Shown here: one piece after another, positions 53,991 to 63,004 of the stretch
How positions within the stretch are numbered: position 1 is the first letter of the stretch
How the letters are laid out: each line of letters starts with the position of its first letter
Assembly (NCBI GenBank): GCA_001796285.1
Contig: MGMD01000008.1
Coordinates: 1 to 64,000 of the forward strand
Reading direction: 5' to 3'
Source: Chlamydiae bacterium RIFCSPLOWO2_12_FULL_45_20
GTDB lineage: Bacteria; Chlamydiota; Chlamydiia; Chlamydiales; SM23-39
Length of the DNA stretch: 64,000 nt
Program-made: the position numbers and the translations under genes
Notes under the pieces: model-generated
Told to the model about the DNA's origin: nothing
Databases searched by the model: none
What the model saw: the letters and a program-made list of their open reading frames with translations, nothing else

Positions 53991-55391
53991 TTATGGACTG
54001 TTTTTTAGCTTGGAACCCTGAGGAGTGTCTTCAATGATGTATCCTTTTTTGAGGATTGCGTCGCGCATCTGATCGCTAAGAGCCCAATTTTTTTCCCTGC
54101 GCGCTACATCCCGGATTTTGAGCATGTCCAGAAGCTCGAGAGGAACTTCTTCTTCTTTTTTTTCTAGAGGGAGAACGGCTAATACTTGATCCCATTCTTG
54201 GAAAAGAGAGAGAGCAAGGCAGGCTTCCTTTTGGCCTAGTTTTTGGTTATCAATGGCGGTATTGAGTTCCCGAATCAGATTAAAAAGAGCGGCGAGGGCG
54301 GACGAGATATTGAGATCATCACTGAGCGCTTCCTGGAAGCAGAGTTTGGCTTTTTCCAGAAGGCCGATTTCCGGCCTTTCTCCTTGAATGGAGCGAAGGC
54401 GCAAAGAGATCTCGTGAACCCTTTTTAAGCTCGCCCTAGCTGCTTCGAGTCCATCCAAAGTAAAATTCAACTGGGTTCGGTAGTGAGTCGAGAGGAGTAA
54501 ATAGCGCACCTCCGCTCCTGAGTAACCCTGCTTTTGGAGATCGCGAAGAGTGTAGAAATTCCCCAAACTCTTGGACATCTTTTTATGGTTGACGAGAAGA
54601 TGTTCGACATGTACCCAGAGGCGGACAAAATGGCAGCCTGTACAGCCTTCTGATTGCGCGATTTCATTCTCATGATGGGGAAACATGTTATCTACTCCAC
54701 CGCAATGAATATCTATCGAATCTCCTAAAAGAGCTGTTGCCATCGCAGAACATTCGATGTGCCAGCCAGGCCTGCCTCTGCCAAAGGGGCTTTCCCAAAA
54801 AATGTTGCCGTCTCTTTCTGCATGATAAGCCTTCCAAAGCACAAAATCGGCCACGTGGTCTTTATCATATTCATCTGCAGAATTCTCTCCTGAAGCGTTC
54901 CCTTTTAGCTCCTTGAGGTTGAGGTGGGAAAGCCTCCCATAGCTGGGAAATTTTGCAATAGAAAAGTAAAGACTCCCATCAGAGCCTTCATATACATAGC
55001 CTTTTTGGATAAGCTTTTGGATCATCTGAATCATCTGGGGAATAAAGTCGGTTGCAGACGGGTAGTGCTCCACTTTTTGAATATTGAGCGTCTTTAAATC
55101 CTCAAAAAACGCCTGTTTAAAAGGCTCGGTATACTCATGTAGAGAAATCTTTTTTTGCAGGGCTCCCCGAATCGTTTTATCGTCCACGTCGGTGAGGTTC
55201 ATCGCTTGTTCCACCTGAAATCCAAAATAGAAAAGGGAGCGCCTTAAAAGATCTTCAAACACGTAGGTTCTAAAATTCCCGATGTGAGCAAAATCGTAAA
55301 TCGTAGGCCCGCAAGTGTACATTTTCATGCGCCGATTTTTTACGTACAGCTCTTCTTTCTGTCTTGTTTCTGTATTAAAAATTTTCAGCAT
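53991..55391 (-). CDS. cysS: Cysteinyl-tRNA synthetase
   Basis: A 466-residue class I synthetase. YTCGPTIYDFAHIGNFRTY holds the HIGH-type motif and a zinc Cys, the other zinc ligands are near HIECSAMA and HHENE, and KKMSKSLGN is the KMSKS loop. The C-terminal helical anticodon domain ends normally. The start overlaps the end of aas by seven bases, so both are in one transcript. Confidence 0.96.
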   Translation of the reverse strand: MLKIFNTETRQKEELYVKNRRMKMYTCGPTIYDFAHIGNFRTYVFEDLLRRSLFYFGFQVEQAMNLTDVDDKTIRGALQKKISLHEYTEPFKQAFFEDLKTLNIQKVEHYPSATDFIPQMIQMIQKLIQKGYVYEGSDGSLYFSIAKFPSYGRLSHLNLKELKGNASGENSADEYDKDHVADFVLWKAYHAERDGNIFWESPFGRGRPGWHIECSAMATALLGDSIDIHCGGVDNMFPHHENEIAQSEGCTGCHFVRLWVHVEHLLVNHKKMSKSLGNFYTLRDLQKQGYSGAEVRYLLLSTHYRTQLNFTLDGLEAARASLKRVHEISLRLRSIQGERPEIGLLEKAKLCFQEALSDDLNISSALAALFNLIRELNTAIDNQKLGQKEACLALSLFQEWDQVLAVLPLEKKEEEVPLELLDMLKIRDVARREKNWALSDQMRDAILKKGYIIEDTPQGSKLKNSP

Positions 55392-58096
55392 AAGTCTTGT
55401 AGGTTCCGATAATTTGTTTTTCCCGCTCCCATAAGGGGAATCTCTTCAATTCTTTTCACAAGGGAAATTTTGACTAGATTGCTAAACCCTGCATCTTGCA
55501 AAATCTGGTTGGCCTCTTCTTTACTTAAATCGACGGTTACAAAGAGGATCAGCTGGGGTTTTCCCACCTCTTTCTCATCGGCGCAAAGAGCCAGTGAAGG
55601 GATATCTGAAGAAACCCGTTGTTGTGCGATCAAATATGTGAGCAACACCTCTTCGATCCCGCCCAGGCTGAGCATTTCCCCGCCCATTTTGGTAAAGCGC
55701 TTGAGCCTACCTGACAAAATCAGCGTTCCATCCTCTTCTAAGTGGCCTAAATCTCCCGTGCGGTACCATTCTTTACCATCGAGCACAATAAAAGGCGAAC
55801 GTGGATGGCCAAGATAGCCGTGAAAGACATTCGGCCCGCGAACACAAATCTCTCCATCCTCTCCTTTTTTAAGCAGCTCTTCTGTCTCTGGATGGATCGT
55901 TATGCATTCAATATCGGGAAGAATCCGGCCGACCCCTTTTGGGGGGAGATGGGGACGATTGAGCGTCAAGATAGGAGAGCACTCTGTGATGCCGTATCCT
56001 TCGAGCAGTTTAGCTCCGTTATGGAGCTGTGTCACGCGGTGATAGAGTTCAGGCGTTGCCTTCTCAGCACCGGAAACAAAGTAGCGGATCGTCTGGAGCT
56101 GCTCCTCCTTGGCCGCATGAAACAATCCCTTCAAAAAGGCAGGGGCGCTACAGAAAAGACCTACTTTCCATCGGTGAACCCCCTCAGCCAACGCAAAGCT
56201 GTCTGTAGGATCTGGATAAAAAGCCACTTTCACTCCGCCTAATAACGGGAAGAGCCCTGCCACAGAAAATCCGAAGGAATGAAAGGGCGGTAAAATTCCG
56301 TAAATGACATCTGTCGGACGTACATCGATGCATTGCATTGCTGAGCGTTGGTTGGCAATAATGTTTTTGTGAGAAAGGGGTACGCCTTTCGGCGCTGCTT
56401 CCGTTCCCGATGTAAAAAGGATGACACAAGGGGTGTTTTCGTCCTGGTCTTGAAGAGGCATGGCATGCATCACTTTTGAGACGGAGCACCTACTGAGAAA
56501 AAGTCCTCGGAGTTTCATAGACAAAGTGAGCGAGCTTCGAATATCTTCCAGAAGCACGAGTTTATTTAAACAGTCCCCAAACTGTACGTTAGAAACGCGG
56601 TCTAAAAATTTCCAGGACGTGATAATCGTCTCTGCCCCGCTAATTTTCATCATCTCTTCTAGGTAGCGAGAGCCTAACGTCCAATTCAGCATGACAGGGG
56701 TTTTTCCAGCCATTTGAAGAGCCAAAATCGCAATATACGCACCGGCAGACGCAGGCAAAAGAACCGCAACGCGGTTTTCTTTATAGGTTTTAAAATGCTG
56801 TGCCAACACAAGCACTATTTTTTTTAGTCGGTGGTATGTCAAGACACCGACTGTATCATCCCCGCAGGCGGGATAACGACCCATACGAAGACAAGAGTTT
56901 AAAAAAGCCTCTGGGATCGTTTGGCCTAAAGGCAGTGCAGGATCAGGCCGTCCCTTTTCTTCAGACTCTTTGGGCCAAGTATAGGTCGAAGTAAACACTT
57001 TGGGTGTTCTACTTTTAGCGCCTCCCTCTGCCAAAGCTAAAACCTTTCCCACTGTTTCTAAATCTTCCGGATGAATCTCTCCAACATCGTAATGTTTCGT
57101 TAAAAATGTAATGAATTCTGCAATATTCAAAGAGTCCATTCCCAGATCAAAAGCAAAGCTCATCTCAGACTGAATCTCTCGATTCGGATCATCGAGAATG
57201 TCACGAATCGCACCATAAATCTTGCTTCTAATCGCTTTAGAAATAGGAATATCGTAAGCTTTCTCATTGTTTTTCTTACGAACATACACTTCAGGAAGCT
57301 CTTTGTTCCACCTGTTATAAGAAACAAGTAAAAGAGGCTCATTTTCTACAACGTTGCCCGATCCATCCGGATAACGATTATACCAGTTTTCCAAGTAGCG
57401 GTTGAGATCTGCCCTTTTGACATGCTCTCTTGGAAAGTCTTCCAGATTCGGCTCCAATTCAATGACAATCTTTCTCCGAGGAGTAAAAAAAAAGAGATTT
57501 TTCAAAAGAACTTTGAAACCCCGAACAAGCGTTTTATGAAGATCTGGGGATTTTCCTGTCAGAGCGCTGGAAAAACTACTCCCCCAAAGACCTGAGGTTC
57601 GGATCAAGACCACATTGGCATCAGGACATTCTTTTAATAGTTCATGAGCGCCCGAGGCGCCTGCCAAAAGCTCTTTTGCTGTGCTTTTGAGCTTTCCCGA
57701 AGGATACACAATAAAATGGTCCCCTTTTTTCAAACCCTCTGCAATTTCCCGAATCGATTTTTCTCCCAGACGGATTTTGTATTCATTCACCGAAGCTTCA
57801 AAATTAGGAATCGGCAAGGAACGAACCAACTGATGCAGCCGCCTCATGAGAGGCAGCCGATAAATGTATTCGATCACTAAGGGCCGCATCCGAAATCTTG
57901 GCCAAAGCAAAAGAAAATTAAATAACGGATCGATATGCGCTGTATGATTGGGAATAAATAACACGCCCCCCTTCCGATTGAGGTTCTCTGGGGTCAGCTT
58001 TTCCATTCCCTTGACTTCTATCTGATAGCGAAGGGACAAAAACGATCTCACAACAGCTGCAATAATCGTCCAAAAAATCGTCGACATAGCTTCCAT
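55385..58096 (-). CDS. aas: Acyltransferase - ACP-like - acyl-ACP synthetase fusion (Aas type)
   Basis: A 903-residue three-part protein. Residues ~1-250 are a PlsC-like acyltransferase with an N-terminal membrane helix and HTAHID (His51, Asp56), the Hx4D catalytic motif. Residues ~285-350 look like an acyl carrier domain, with Ser322 in DLGMDSLNIAEF as the phosphopantetheine site. Residues ~400-903 are an AMP-forming acyl ligase with FTSGTEAAPKGVPLSHKN, YGITECSP, YRTGDLGHLEEDG and a C-terminal Lys in MGAGKTNYR. Chlamydiae use Aas to take up host fatty acids for lipids. The internal carrier domain is noteworthy. It overlaps cysS by seven bases. Confidence 0.9.
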   Translation of the reverse strand: MEAMSTIFWTIIAAVVRSFLSLRYQIEVKGMEKLTPENLNRKGGVLFIPNHTAHIDPLFNFLLLWPRFRMRPLVIEYIYRLPLMRRLHQLVRSLPIPNFEASVNEYKIRLGEKSIREIAEGLKKGDHFIVYPSGKLKSTAKELLAGASGAHELLKECPDANVVLIRTSGLWGSSFSSALTGKSPDLHKTLVRGFKVLLKNLFFFTPRRKIVIELEPNLEDFPREHVKRADLNRYLENWYNRYPDGSGNVVENEPLLLVSYNRWNKELPEVYVRKKNNEKAYDIPISKAIRSKIYGAIRDILDDPNREIQSEMSFAFDLGMDSLNIAEFITFLTKHYDVGEIHPEDLETVGKVLALAEGGAKSRTPKVFTSTYTWPKESEEKGRPDPALPLGQTIPEAFLNSCLRMGRYPACGDDTVGVLTYHRLKKIVLVLAQHFKTYKENRVAVLLPASAGAYIAILALQMAGKTPVMLNWTLGSRYLEEMMKISGAETIITSWKFLDRVSNVQFGDCLNKLVLLEDIRSSLTLSMKLRGLFLSRCSVSKVMHAMPLQDQDENTPCVILFTSGTEAAPKGVPLSHKNIIANQRSAMQCIDVRPTDVIYGILPPFHSFGFSVAGLFPLLGGVKVAFYPDPTDSFALAEGVHRWKVGLFCSAPAFLKGLFHAAKEEQLQTIRYFVSGAEKATPELYHRVTQLHNGAKLLEGYGITECSPILTLNRPHLPPKGVGRILPDIECITIHPETEELLKKGEDGEICVRGPNVFHGYLGHPRSPFIVLDGKEWYRTGDLGHLEEDGTLILSGRLKRFTKMGGEMLSLGGIEEVLLTYLIAQQRVSSDIPSLALCADEKEVGKPQLILFVTVDLSKEEANQILQDAGFSNLVKISLVKRIEEIPLMGAGKTNYRNLQDLC

Positions 58097-58296
58097 TTAA
58101 CCCTGTATTCTCTCTTTTCCGCAAGCCTTCGAGGTGAAGAATTTTACAAATATCTAAAAATAATAGACTTATACGATTAATAAATGAATAGTATTGAAAA
58201 TTAATTATTACTATGTAAAAATACATATAGGTGATGATTTATCTAATCAAAAAATATAGATAAAACAACTGGAGCAAAGAAATTATTAAAATTTTT

Positions 58297-58325
58297 TTGA
58301 CTAAATAATCTAAAAAAAATAGAGT
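58297..58325 (+). promoter_or_regulatory. Probable promoter of the small basic protein gene
   Basis: TTGACT at 58297-58302 and TAGAGT at 58320-58325 are 17 bases apart in a very AT-rich leader. Upstream, TTTATCTA (58238-58245) and TAGATAAA (58257-58264) form an 8-bp inverted repeat that might bind a regulator. Confidence 0.5.
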
Positions 58326-58357
58326 AGGAAAAAAATCCTTACCTTCAGGAGGGCAAC

Positions 58358-58708
58358 ATGGTACGTATCCCAGAATCTTCATCTTCTTTCCCTAAACCTC
58401 ATATTACAACTGGACCCTCGCGGACAGAGTTAACGACAAAATTACTGATTGAAATGGCGACAGAAACGATCTTTGACACGGTTCAGTCTTCCCTCGCTCC
58501 TCGGGACGACCTCAAAAGGAAAAACACTCTCGCAGGAAGAATCACGGACATTGGACGCGGTGGAGGGAAAAAACACAAAGGGCTTACCCATTCCGCTACT
58601 TTGACTGCTAAATATGGCAAACAAATCATCAATGACACCACAAGACGGCAATTCTCACACCATTCGCTTGGCACCCAAGGGAAAAAGAACAAAAGAACAC
58701 ATCAATAG
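58358..58708 (+). CDS. Small basic unknown protein
   Basis: A 116-residue soluble protein. A Ser/Pro-rich start is followed by a helix (~25-50) and a strongly basic second half (DLKRKNTLAGRITDIGRGGG, then KKHKG; ends GKKNKRTHQ). CAGGAGGG precedes the ATG, and a promoter is visible. No family is recognised; nucleic-acid binding or secretion is possible. The last seven bases overlap the convergent gene at 58702. Confidence 0.6.
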   Translation: MVRIPESSSSFPKPHITTGPSRTELTTKLLIEMATETIFDTVQSSLAPRDDLKRKNTLAGRITDIGRGGGKKHKGLTHSATLTAKYGKQIINDTTRRQFSHHSLGTQGKKNKRTHQ

Positions 58709-60108
58709 TCGTCGACTTCCATCTTTTGTTCTTCAGGAACAAAAACAGGTGCGGTACAGTATTGGGTCAAGAAACGTTGGGCTATTTCCAAAGACTGGGG
58801 CTTTCCGTGTGCAAATAAAAACGCAAGCGAGAAACGCCGCGTAAAGACCGTCTTCACGTACTCCTGAACAGTTTTAGTGAGCGACCGGCCTTTAGATGTT
58901 AAGTCCCAACCTTTGTCTACTCTCTGCACAAAATCCCCAATTTGCGAGCTTTCTGCCGGATTTTCTACACCCTGGATGCTAGAGTCCAATAATGCAACGT
59001 TAGTTGCGAAAATGTCTTGTTGTACAAAGTGGGAAGGACTGGAATGCATCAACTTATCGATGATGTAAGTATCTGACAAAAAAAGATCCTGTTGCACCAT
59101 CTTCTTTGGCGGCCAATCTATCTCCTGATACTCTAAATCGCTTTCATTTCCTGACCAAGCCCCAGTGCAGAGATCCTCATCGTTTGTCGAAGGTTTGATG
59201 TTGAGAAAGGGCCACCCATGCTTCACCTGTTGACTGATTAACAAAGAGGGTAATAGATGCCGGCACTTCAATAGAAAGGATTCATCCTCGATTCTATCCC
59301 CTGAAAGGAGGATCATATATTCGTAAGTATTAGTATAACTGTCATATTGGAAGAAAACCTCCTTTCCATTCAACACGTCAGCCAACGTACTCTCAACGGG
59401 AAGTTTCTGATCCCTTGGGAGCTGAAACCCCAATCGCTTCAGTATTTCTGCTGGCGAGGCGTCGATCTGATCCCGCTGTACGCGCTCTTGTGTGCGAGTC
59501 ACCTGGATAGCACTCAGACCCCCTCCCTCTTTCCACAATGCCTGACACTGCCATCCATTGTAACCTTTGCCGGATAAAATTTTCGCTAAGAGACCACTAC
59601 AATCCTTAGTAAAACTACTTTCTAGAGGCCGACTTAGCGTATAGCGCGTGCCTGTCTCAACTGGTTGGGAAGAAATGGTCCACCCCTCGAAAATACCCTC
59701 GGTCGTACATACTTCGAGCAAAACTTCCTGCAAAGATCTATTATCTATATCTACTGTTTTTACTGAAGAATCAGATTTTTCAATCGTGACGACACGTGCA
59801 CTCCCCTGGAACTGGAATGTGCAACAATAGCGTTGCGAATAGGCGCCTGCCAAATTTTGTTTTAACGACGCCCAGTCCTGGTCCGTAAGACGATCTGGCT
59901 GATCGCTCTTCACCAAATAGCTCCCTTCATTAAGGATCGAAATCTTCCCCGGTTGTTTTAGTGCACCAGATACTCGACAAACCTTACACAATGTGAGTTC
60001 GAATTGAGTCAGGGGGCGCTGGAGATCTGCAAGAGGTATCTCCATACTCTCTTGAGAGAGCCGAAGGATAGGCGGAAAGCCCCCAAATACACTACATGAT
60101 GATGACAT
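58702..60108 (-). CDS. Unknown large soluble protein
   Basis: A 468-residue protein with no recognised domain, signal or membrane segment. It looks like mixed alpha/beta modules; two segments share a strand-rich pattern ending in VTIEKSDSS and IQVTRTQERVQ, and cysteines are spread through the chain. The C-terminus (~380-468) is helical. It is in an accessory region next to a membrane-anchored glycosidase on the same strand (77 bases upstream). An effector role is possible by context only. Confidence 0.55.
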   Translation of the reverse strand: MSSSCSVFGGFPPILRLSQESMEIPLADLQRPLTQFELTLCKVCRVSGALKQPGKISILNEGSYLVKSDQPDRLTDQDWASLKQNLAGAYSQRYCCTFQFQGSARVVTIEKSDSSVKTVDIDNRSLQEVLLEVCTTEGIFEGWTISSQPVETGTRYTLSRPLESSFTKDCSGLLAKILSGKGYNGWQCQALWKEGGGLSAIQVTRTQERVQRDQIDASPAEILKRLGFQLPRDQKLPVESTLADVLNGKEVFFQYDSYTNTYEYMILLSGDRIEDESFLLKCRHLLPSLLISQQVKHGWPFLNIKPSTNDEDLCTGAWSGNESDLEYQEIDWPPKKMVQQDLFLSDTYIIDKLMHSSPSHFVQQDIFATNVALLDSSIQGVENPAESSQIGDFVQRVDKGWDLTSKGRSLTKTVQEYVKTVFTRRFSLAFLFAHGKPQSLEIAQRFLTQYCTAPVFVPEEQKMEVDDY

Positions 60109-60185
60109 CGTAATCCTCGCTAATCATTTTTATGTAAAAGCTGAAAATTCTATCGAATTTATGAATTTATTTCTCGCAAAGGGTA

Positions 60186-61925
60186 TTATATCGCTTCGAC
60201 TGCAGATGATGCAGCTCTCTCCTGCTGCATTTGGCCAAAATTGTCACGCAGATACGCGGCCGCTGGAGTGAGGTTGTAGCTTGCAATGCAGCGATTGGGT
60301 CCTTGGGTCACTTCCATGACGGGGAGCTTTGTGAGCGCGCCTCTCTGCCATTCCAATTGCCCCTCTTTATCCAGTCCGTCGCTTCCATAAAGGGTCCAAA
60401 CTAAGAACACTTTGATGTCGTCTCTAAATTTTGCAAGAATCGGGGCTAGATCTTCGAAATATTGCCTTTGAGCCTCTCGGTCGAGCTTCATCACTTGTCC
60501 CCTAATCTGGCTCTTTGCATCGCATCCCACTTCGGTGATGTGAAGGTTGTGTGTGATCGCGCGCGCTTGCTCCAACACTTTCTCAAAAGTGGACGCATCG
60601 ATCTCTGGACCAAAACTCGAGATCCGTTTTCCGTCTTCGCAGGTGGCTCCAACGCTAAATCCAAATCTACCCCAGTTGATATTGGTGACCTTGGGTCCTG
60701 GATAAGGATTGCCCCCATTCGAGGCAAAAATAAAGCGAGCATCCCCGTAGGCCTGGACGCCTAAAACATCGAGGAATTTGTGGTTTTTCTCAAATTCTTC
60801 TTTAGGAATGGAGAAATTGACATTCGCAAGCCCAGGAACTTGGAAGGAAAAGACGCCTGTTTTGAAGAACTCATAGACCGTTTCATGGGCAAGCTTTGAC
60901 AGGTGTTTGCAGACCATCTCCTCAAGAAAATTGCCAGTCATCGGCCTAAATCCGAGGAATTGGTGTGTGATCCCCACCTCAATACTGTCGCCGAATTCAG
61001 CTTTTGCCGCCTGATAGGTCTTGCAGTGGGCCATCAGAATATTGCGGAGGAGTCGTCCTTCCGCTGCATGGTTCAGTTTCACACCATCTGGACTTGGGAA
61101 ATCCCCCAAGAATGTTTCGAGCCCAAAGCCGCCGATCTCATTGAATGTGTACCAGGTCTTCACCTCAGGGAACAGGCGGATCATCTGCAGAGCGTGATCT
61201 TTAAATCTTTCGATATTCTCCGGATTGTGGAAACCACCCATATCCTCGAACCACTGCGGGTGGTCGTAATGGTGGATGGTTACAAGAGGGGTAATTCCGG
61301 CACCAATCAGCTTCGTGATCAAGGTGCGGACGAGTCCGATATTCTCCTGATTCATGATTCCAGACGATGTTTCGATGATGGACCACGGAATCGGGAAGCG
61401 GTAAGCATTGGAGTTGGTGGCTTTTAGCATTTCAATAAATTGGTCTGGATTGCCGAGGATATCAATCCCAAATTTACTAAAGTCAGGATTCCCTTCGATG
61501 TGCTCGCTATTTAGGTTTTTCGCCCAGTAGGAAGTCCCATCAACGGGAATATGGGTGCCCGGCTTACAGGTTGCCGAATAGGGGGTCCCCAAAAGAGAAG
61601 ATTGGTATAAAGAGTCGGCAAACCCGACAAGAGGCGGCAAAACGGATGCTAAATCCACTTTTTCCTTTGGCGCTGAGGGGGTGGCATCCACTGCTGGCTT
61701 GTTAAACCAACTGATGCATCTATTGGTGAGGCTGCGAGCGAGAGAAAACACAGCGACTACCGGGAGAAAAATGAATTTCACTAAAAATTGGAGGGCATTG
61801 ATAGCATAATATTGAATTTTTTCACTGGTTGAGTGGGCCTCTGGGGTCAATTTGCCTTGATTCCAATTCACAGTATCTGAGTAAGGGAGCAGGTCATCGC
61901 TCATGCTATCAGACAAACTAATCAT
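60186..61925 (-). CDS. Membrane-anchored glycoside hydrolase family 1 protein
   Basis: A 579-residue protein. Residues ~38-66 form a hydrophobic segment (ALQFLVKFIFLPVVAVFSLA) after a polar N-terminus; a Pro/Ser-rich linker follows to ~95. The GH1 barrel occupies ~105-560 with YRFPIPWSIIE, ITPLVTIHHYDHPQW, acid/base Glu263 in YTFNEIGGF, and nucleophile Glu465 in ITEVG (usually ITENG). Both catalytic Glu are present, so it is likely an active beta-glycosidase. The sugar is unknown. The membrane anchor is not typical for bacterial GH1, which is normally cytosolic. GGGGG precedes the ATG. Confidence 0.85.
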   Translation of the reverse strand: MISLSDSMSDDLLPYSDTVNWNQGKLTPEAHSTSEKIQYYAINALQFLVKFIFLPVVAVFSLARSLTNRCISWFNKPAVDATPSAPKEKVDLASVLPPLVGFADSLYQSSLLGTPYSATCKPGTHIPVDGTSYWAKNLNSEHIEGNPDFSKFGIDILGNPDQFIEMLKATNSNAYRFPIPWSIIETSSGIMNQENIGLVRTLITKLIGAGITPLVTIHHYDHPQWFEDMGGFHNPENIERFKDHALQMIRLFPEVKTWYTFNEIGGFGLETFLGDFPSPDGVKLNHAAEGRLLRNILMAHCKTYQAAKAEFGDSIEVGITHQFLGFRPMTGNFLEEMVCKHLSKLAHETVYEFFKTGVFSFQVPGLANVNFSIPKEEFEKNHKFLDVLGVQAYGDARFIFASNGGNPYPGPKVTNINWGRFGFSVGATCEDGKRISSFGPEIDASTFEKVLEQARAITHNLHITEVGCDAKSQIRGQVMKLDREAQRQYFEDLAPILAKFRDDIKVFLVWTLYGSDGLDKEGQLEWQRGALTKLPVMEVTQGPNRCIASYNLTPAAAYLRDNFGQMQQERAASSAVEAI

Positions 61926-62092
61926 AAAGCCCCCATTTTTTGCCTAGGAGGTTACAGAATTTTGATTTTTCGTCAAAGATAAATCAAAAAGCTCTGCTAT
62001 TTCCGCTAGAATAATCGAAAGAGTTTGAAGTGTAAAAAAAAATTTTTACTTTTTAAATAACAACAAAATTGTTAAAGTATTTACATCATTTT

Positions 62093-62971
62093 ATGGATTC
62101 GTTGTTATTATCTAGAATTACTCAAGATTTTTTGACTCTAGACCATGACCAAGTGTCTCCAAAAGAGAGATTTCGGGCAGGGTGGGGCGGCTCTATCCTC
62201 ATATCCCACGAAAAAGCCCCTCGTCGGAAGCGAAAAAGACGCTCTGAGGTCGAGTACCTTTTGGGAGAAAGAAAAAGAGCCTCTCGCCTATTTGCCAAAG
62301 GCGCTGTCGACCTTTCCACCGCTCCCAAGCTTGCCTCGCCAAAAGCCGCTCCTGAGGGTAGCTTAAGCCCAGCCACCCCTTTTTTCCGTGGTATTCTGGA
62401 AATAGACAGGAAGAAAAACCCAGAACCTATCTCTTATCTGTTAACTGAGACCCATGAATTCTCCAGAGCAAGACCCGTTCCTGGAGCTCCGAAACTCCTC
62501 CGTTCTCTTTGTAGAGGCAAAGGGGTCTTGAAGAGAAGTTCGCAAGGACTTGTCTACTTAGATCTAGACAACCAATTCATCTCTATAATGCTGCCCTATC
62601 TCAAAGCCCACCGACTGATAAGGCCTCCCTATTTTAATCTCTTGATCAAGCCGGAAGGCGCGCATATCCCCGTGATCCCAGCCAGGGAGGCTGCTTTTCA
62701 ATATTTAGATGCTGTCGAAGAGCTCGAACAGCCATTTGTATTTGAAGTCGATGGGCTTTACTCAATGAAACCATCTACTTGGCCTGAAGTAGAAGAGGCT
62801 TGGTTTTTTACAGTTTCCTCTCCCGATCTGGAAAAGCTTCGAAGAAAGTACTTTTTACCTGAACATCCAAACGGACACCCCTTTCACATCGTCATCGCCG
62901 TTAAGCCAGGCACGCAAAAGACTCAGCCACATCCGCTCATGCGCATCAATGCATCCATGCTCGTAGCTTGA
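62093..62971 (+). CDS. Unknown basic-N-terminus protein
   Basis: A 292-residue soluble protein. Residues ~35-55 are rich in Lys/Arg (APRRKRKRRSEVEY). Then comes a low-complexity Ala/Pro/Ser stretch (~70-105) and a C-terminal alpha/beta domain (~140-292) with FEVDGLYSMKPSTWPEVEEA and HIVIAVKPG. No family recognised. The ATG at 62093 is chosen, and a TTG at 62069 is rejected. The leader carries a 17-base element also seen before the gene at 1239. Confidence 0.6.
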   Translation: MDSLLLSRITQDFLTLDHDQVSPKERFRAGWGGSILISHEKAPRRKRKRRSEVEYLLGERKRASRLFAKGAVDLSTAPKLASPKAAPEGSLSPATPFFRGILEIDRKKNPEPISYLLTETHEFSRARPVPGAPKLLRSLCRGKGVLKRSSQGLVYLDLDNQFISIMLPYLKAHRLIRPPYFNLLIKPEGAHIPVIPAREAAFQYLDAVEELEQPFVFEVDGLYSMKPSTWPEVEEAWFFTVSSPDLEKLRRKYFLPEHPNGHPFHIVIAVKPGTQKTQPHPLMRINASMLVA

Positions 62972-63004
62972 TTTTATCTGAAAGCTTTTGAATAATCTTC
63001 CCAC

